64,000 nucleotides of DNA from assembly GCF_022846655.1 (NCBI RefSeq), contig NZ_AP025667.1:3323001-3387000 (forward strand). The letters run 5' to 3'. A model generated the notes under the pieces. It worked only from the letters and a program-made list of their open reading frames with translations, was not told the origin of the DNA and did no database searches. Origin of the DNA: Streptomyces seoulensis (lineage in GTDB: Bacteria > Actinomycetota > Actinomycetes > Streptomycetales > Streptomycetaceae). Of this stretch, positions 61,310-64,000 are shown one piece after another; position 1 is the stretch's first letter, and the number at the start of each line of letters is the position of its first letter. The translations under genes and the position numbers were made by a program.

Positions 61310-63973
61310 GTGCCACCATCCCCTCGCCGCAGGTCCGGCCCGCACCGCTGGCTGGCCTCCGCGTTCACCGCTCTGACGCTCGTCGTCTCCGGCGCCGCCG
61401 CGTCCCAGGCGTCCCAGGCGTCCCCGGCGTCCCCGGCGTCCCCGGCCGCTCCGAAGGCCGACGGCCCGGCGGAGGCTCACGGCCTCAAGGGTGAGTACTA
61501 CACCCAGTCGGCTTCCGGCGCCTTCGACTTCGCCGCGCTGAAGGCGACCTCCTTCGACCCCTCGCTCGACTTCGCCGACCTCGAACCGCGGCTGAAGGCC
61601 CGCGCCGGGCAGCAGGACGACGTGAGCGTGCGCTGGACCGGCCGGCTCACCCCGGCCAAGACCGGCGCGCACACCTTCTCGATCACCGGCGACAACGGTT
61701 TCCGGCTGTGGATCGACGGCAAGCCGGTCATCGACCACTGGGTGGACGACTGGGACCGTGAGCAGAATTCGGCGCCCGTCACCCTGGAGGCGGGTCACGC
61801 CTACGACATCAAGGTGGAGTACTTCGAGCATTACGGAGGCTCCAACCTGCATGTGCGCTGGACGCCGCCCGGCGGTGCCAAGGAGGCGATCCCGCAGTCG
61901 GCGTTCAGCCTGCCCGACGGGTTCACCTACAACGGCCCGCAGGACTCGGCCATCCAGCCGGACGGCAAGACCCTGGTGCTGGACTTCGCCCAGCAACTGA
62001 AGGCTCCCCCGGCCGGGTTCGACGACCACCTCGACATCGATGTCGGCGGCTCCGCCTGGCCGCGCGGCACCGCCCACCTGGACGCGTCCGACCCGAGCAA
62101 GCTGGTCGTGCCGCTCAAGGAGCCGGTGGTCGGCGGCCACGGCGGCTACGCGGACCTGCGCTACGACGGCAAGGGCGGCCTGACCGGCACCGACGGCGCC
62201 GAGGTCTCCGACTTCTGGAGCACGGGCAGCAACCGCTCCACGTACCAGCTCCGCACCCCCTGGGCCGACAAGGTCAGCCCCACCAACGCCCATCCCGAGT
62301 ACCCGCGGCCGCAGTTGACCCGCGACAAGTGGAAGAACCTCAACGGCACCTGGGAGTTCGCGGGCGCCGAGGCGGGCGAGCAGCCGCCCACGGGCAAGAA
62401 GCTGGGCGAGAAGATCCTGGTGCCCTACCCCGTCGAGTCGCAGCTCTCGGGGGTCGAGCGGCACGAGGACCGCATGTGGTACAAGCGGTCCTTCGCCGTC
62501 CCCGCCGACTGGCAGGTGCACGGCTCACGCCGGCTCCAGCTCAACTTCGACGCGGTCGACTGGCAGGCCGTGGTCTACGTCAACGGCAAGAAGGTCGGTG
62601 AGCACAAGGGCGGGTACGACCGGTTCAGCCTGGACGTCACGGACGCGCTGAAGAAGAACGGCGGCCCCCAGGAGCTGATCGTCGGCGTCTACGACCCGAC
62701 CGACTCGGCGAACGGCGAGAACCCGCCGATCGGCAAGCAGCGCCTCGACCCCAGCGGCATCTGGTACACGCCCAGCTCCGGCATCTGGCAGACGGTGTGG
62801 ATGGAGCCGGTGGGCCGGGACCGCGCCGAGGACGTGAAGACCACCCCGGACCTGGCGAACCGCTCGGTGTCGGTGAACGTGCGTGGTGTGCGCGACGGCG
62901 TGCCGGTCACGGCCGTCGCCTACGACGGCGGCCGTGAGGTCGGCCGGGCGAGCGGCACCAGCGGCTCTGCCTTCTCGGTGCCCGTCCCCCGTCCGCACCT
63001 GTGGACCCCGGACGACCCGCACCTGTACCAGCTCAAGGTCACCGTCGGCCGCGGCACGAACGCCGACCGGGTGGGCAGCTACTTCGGTATGCGCTCGGTC
63101 GAGGTCAAGACGGTCGACGGCAAGCAGCGCACGATACTCAACGGCAAGCCGGTGTTCCTGATGGCCACGCTCGACCAGGGCTTCTGGCCCGACGGGCTGC
63201 ACACCGCGCCGACCGACGAAGCGCTCGCCTACGACCTGAAGGTGCACAAGCAGCTCGGCTACAACTCGGTGCGCAAGCACATCAAGGTGGAGCCGGACCG
63301 CTGGTACTACTGGGCGGACAAGCTGGGCCTCATGGTCTGGCAGGACATGCCGGCGATGAACACGGTCAACCCGTCGGCGGCGGCCCGTACCGAGTACGAG
63401 CACGAGCTGAAGGAGATGATCCTCCAGCACGACAGCCACCCCTCGGTGGTCATGTGGGTCACCTTCAACGAGGGCTGGGGCCAGTACGACCAGGCGCGGA
63501 TCGCGGACTACGCCAAGTCCCTCGACCCGACCCGGCTCGTCAACAACATGAGCGGCCTGAACTGCTGCGGCGCGGTGGACGGCGGCAACGGTGACATCGC
63601 CGACGCCCACGGCTATCCCAGCCCGCAGGTCCCGGCGGCCGACGGCAAACGGGCCCTGGTCAGCGGCGAGTACGGCGGCCTCGGTCTGGGTGTTCCCGGA
63701 CACGCCTTCCCGGTCCAGATGACCTATGTGGGCGTCACCCCGGAGACGTACACCGACGTCTACCTGGACCGGCTGAAGGAGGTCGAGCAGCTCGCGGCCT
63801 GCAAGGGCGGCAACGGCGCCGTGTACACCCAGATCACGGACGTCGAGGGCGAGCTGAACGGCCTGCTCACCTACGACCGCAAGGTCCTCAAGGCCGACAC
63901 CGCGCGGCTGCACGCCGCGCACGAGGCGCTGATCAAGGGCGCCGAGAACGGCACGCTCACCTGCACCTCCTGA
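61310..63973 (+). CDS. Secreted PA14-GH2 glycosidase (beta-galactosidase/galactofuranosidase type)
   Basis: The 887-residue enzyme starts at a GTG behind GGAGG and has a signal peptide (residues 1-32) followed by an Ala/Ser/Pro repeat linker. A PA14 domain is at about 55-200 (LKGEYY, NGFRLWIDGKPVIDHW, VEYFEHYGGSNLHVRW), then an extra beta-sandwich (205-310), the GH2 sugar-binding domain (325-500), the Ig-like middle (505-600) and the TIM barrel. The acid/base Glu721 is in WVTFNEGWG and the nucleophile Glu787 in LVSGEYGG. GH2 includes beta-galactosidase, beta-mannosidase, beta-glucuronidase and, in Streptomyces, reported galactofuranosidases. The neighbouring Galf importer makes galactofuranosidase attractive. 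Confidence 0.88.
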   Translation: MPPSPRRRSGPHRWLASAFTALTLVVSGAAASQASQASPASPASPAAPKADGPAEAHGLKGEYYTQSASGAFDFAALKATSFDPSLDFADLEPRLKARAGQQDDVSVRWTGRLTPAKTGAHTFSITGDNGFRLWIDGKPVIDHWVDDWDREQNSAPVTLEAGHAYDIKVEYFEHYGGSNLHVRWTPPGGAKEAIPQSAFSLPDGFTYNGPQDSAIQPDGKTLVLDFAQQLKAPPAGFDDHLDIDVGGSAWPRGTAHLDASDPSKLVVPLKEPVVGGHGGYADLRYDGKGGLTGTDGAEVSDFWSTGSNRSTYQLRTPWADKVSPTNAHPEYPRPQLTRDKWKNLNGTWEFAGAEAGEQPPTGKKLGEKILVPYPVESQLSGVERHEDRMWYKRSFAVPADWQVHGSRRLQLNFDAVDWQAVVYVNGKKVGEHKGGYDRFSLDVTDALKKNGGPQELIVGVYDPTDSANGENPPIGKQRLDPSGIWYTPSSGIWQTVWMEPVGRDRAEDVKTTPDLANRSVSVNVRGVRDGVPVTAVAYDGGREVGRASGTSGSAFSVPVPRPHLWTPDDPHLYQLKVTVGRGTNADRVGSYFGMRSVEVKTVDGKQRTILNGKPVFLMATLDQGFWPDGLHTAPTDEALAYDLKVHKQLGYNSVRKHIKVEPDRWYYWADKLGLMVWQDMPAMNTVNPSAAARTEYEHELKEMILQHDSHPSVVMWVTFNEGWGQYDQARIADYAKSLDPTRLVNNMSGLNCCGAVDGGNGDIADAHGYPSPQVPAADGKRALVSGEYGGLGLGVPGHAFPVQMTYVGVTPETYTDVYLDRLKEVEQLAACKGGNGAVYTQITDVEGELNGLLTYDRKVLKADTARLHAAHEALIKGAENGTLTCTS

Positions 63974-64000
63974 AACACCTGAAGAACCCTGCCGGCCCGC

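Noticed and set aside
57242..62521. A 1,759-codon open frame on the minus strand
   Set aside because: Only the ytfR part (57242-58786) has homology. The rest runs antisense or out of frame to ytfQ, lacI and GH2 and has the Arg/Pro/Gly-rich composition of GC-bias shadows.

Overview
The window is high-GC actinobacterial DNA, almost certainly from a Streptomyces chromosome. Evidence for this is the strong third-position GC, the frequent GTG/TTG starts, a spore-associated protein A (sapA) homologue, a CspA-type cold-shock protein, a mycothiol-type DinB protein and many secreted carbohydrate-active enzymes. I see no CRISPR array, phage module or polyketide/peptide synthase cluster.

Layout. (1) 1-5.4 kb is an insertion-sequence scar. 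An IS5-type transposase relic (760-2993) is split by a second IS5-like element (1193-2795) that has 38-bp inverted ends, a CTAG target duplication and a GNAT acetyltransferase gene as passenger. An N-truncated DDE transposase, a small membrane protein and another GNAT follow. (2) 5.6-8.5 kb holds a CoA-transferase/acyl-CoA dehydrogenase pair. (3) 8.5-16.4 kb is a poly-gamma-glutamate (gamma-PGA) type capsule locus on the minus strand: capA, a double-HAMP membrane sensor without a kinase, capB with a Pro/Tyr-rich tail, capC, and an NlpC/P60 hydrolase. A secreted protein that may be a gamma-PGA hydrolase diverges from capA with a gap of only 20 bp. (4) 16.4-42.4 kb is a mosaic of housekeeping and accessory genes: DUF427, cold-shock protein, two XRE regulators each divergent from an enzyme gene, PPM-type methyltransferase, MFS pump, a tandem-duplicated Imm49-like protein, aldo/keto reductase, alcohol dehydrogenase, GNAT, lipoprotein hydrolase, ATP-grasp protein, sapA, catalase, SDR, MpaB-like oxygenase, a MarR/hydrolase divergent pair with twin operators, DinB, a tRNA-like sequence, and a VOC/dehalogenase-like operon. 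(5) 42.5-49.5 kb is a fructan/fructose system: a secreted GH32 enzyme with nested inserted modules, a substrate-binding protein, permease and ATPase of FrcBCA type, and a LacI regulator. Matching operator pairs sit in front of the GH32 and binding-protein genes. (6) 49.8-64 kb is a second glycan system: GH31, GH76, a YtfQ-YtfR-YtfT-YjfF-type galactofuranose ABC importer, a LacI repressor and a secreted PA14-GH2 enzyme. A shared palindrome (TnCAaCGTTgnA) precedes each transcription unit.

How the parts work together. Regions 5 and 6 are two self-contained units of secreted glycosidases, an importer and a LacI repressor. The region 6 gene set fits breakdown of a mannan that carries galactofuranose, such as fungal galactomannan; this is inference. 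Region 3 encodes synthesis, export and probably trimming of an anionic polyglutamate-like polymer.

Most long open frames antiparallel to real genes are GC-bias shadows and are not listed.
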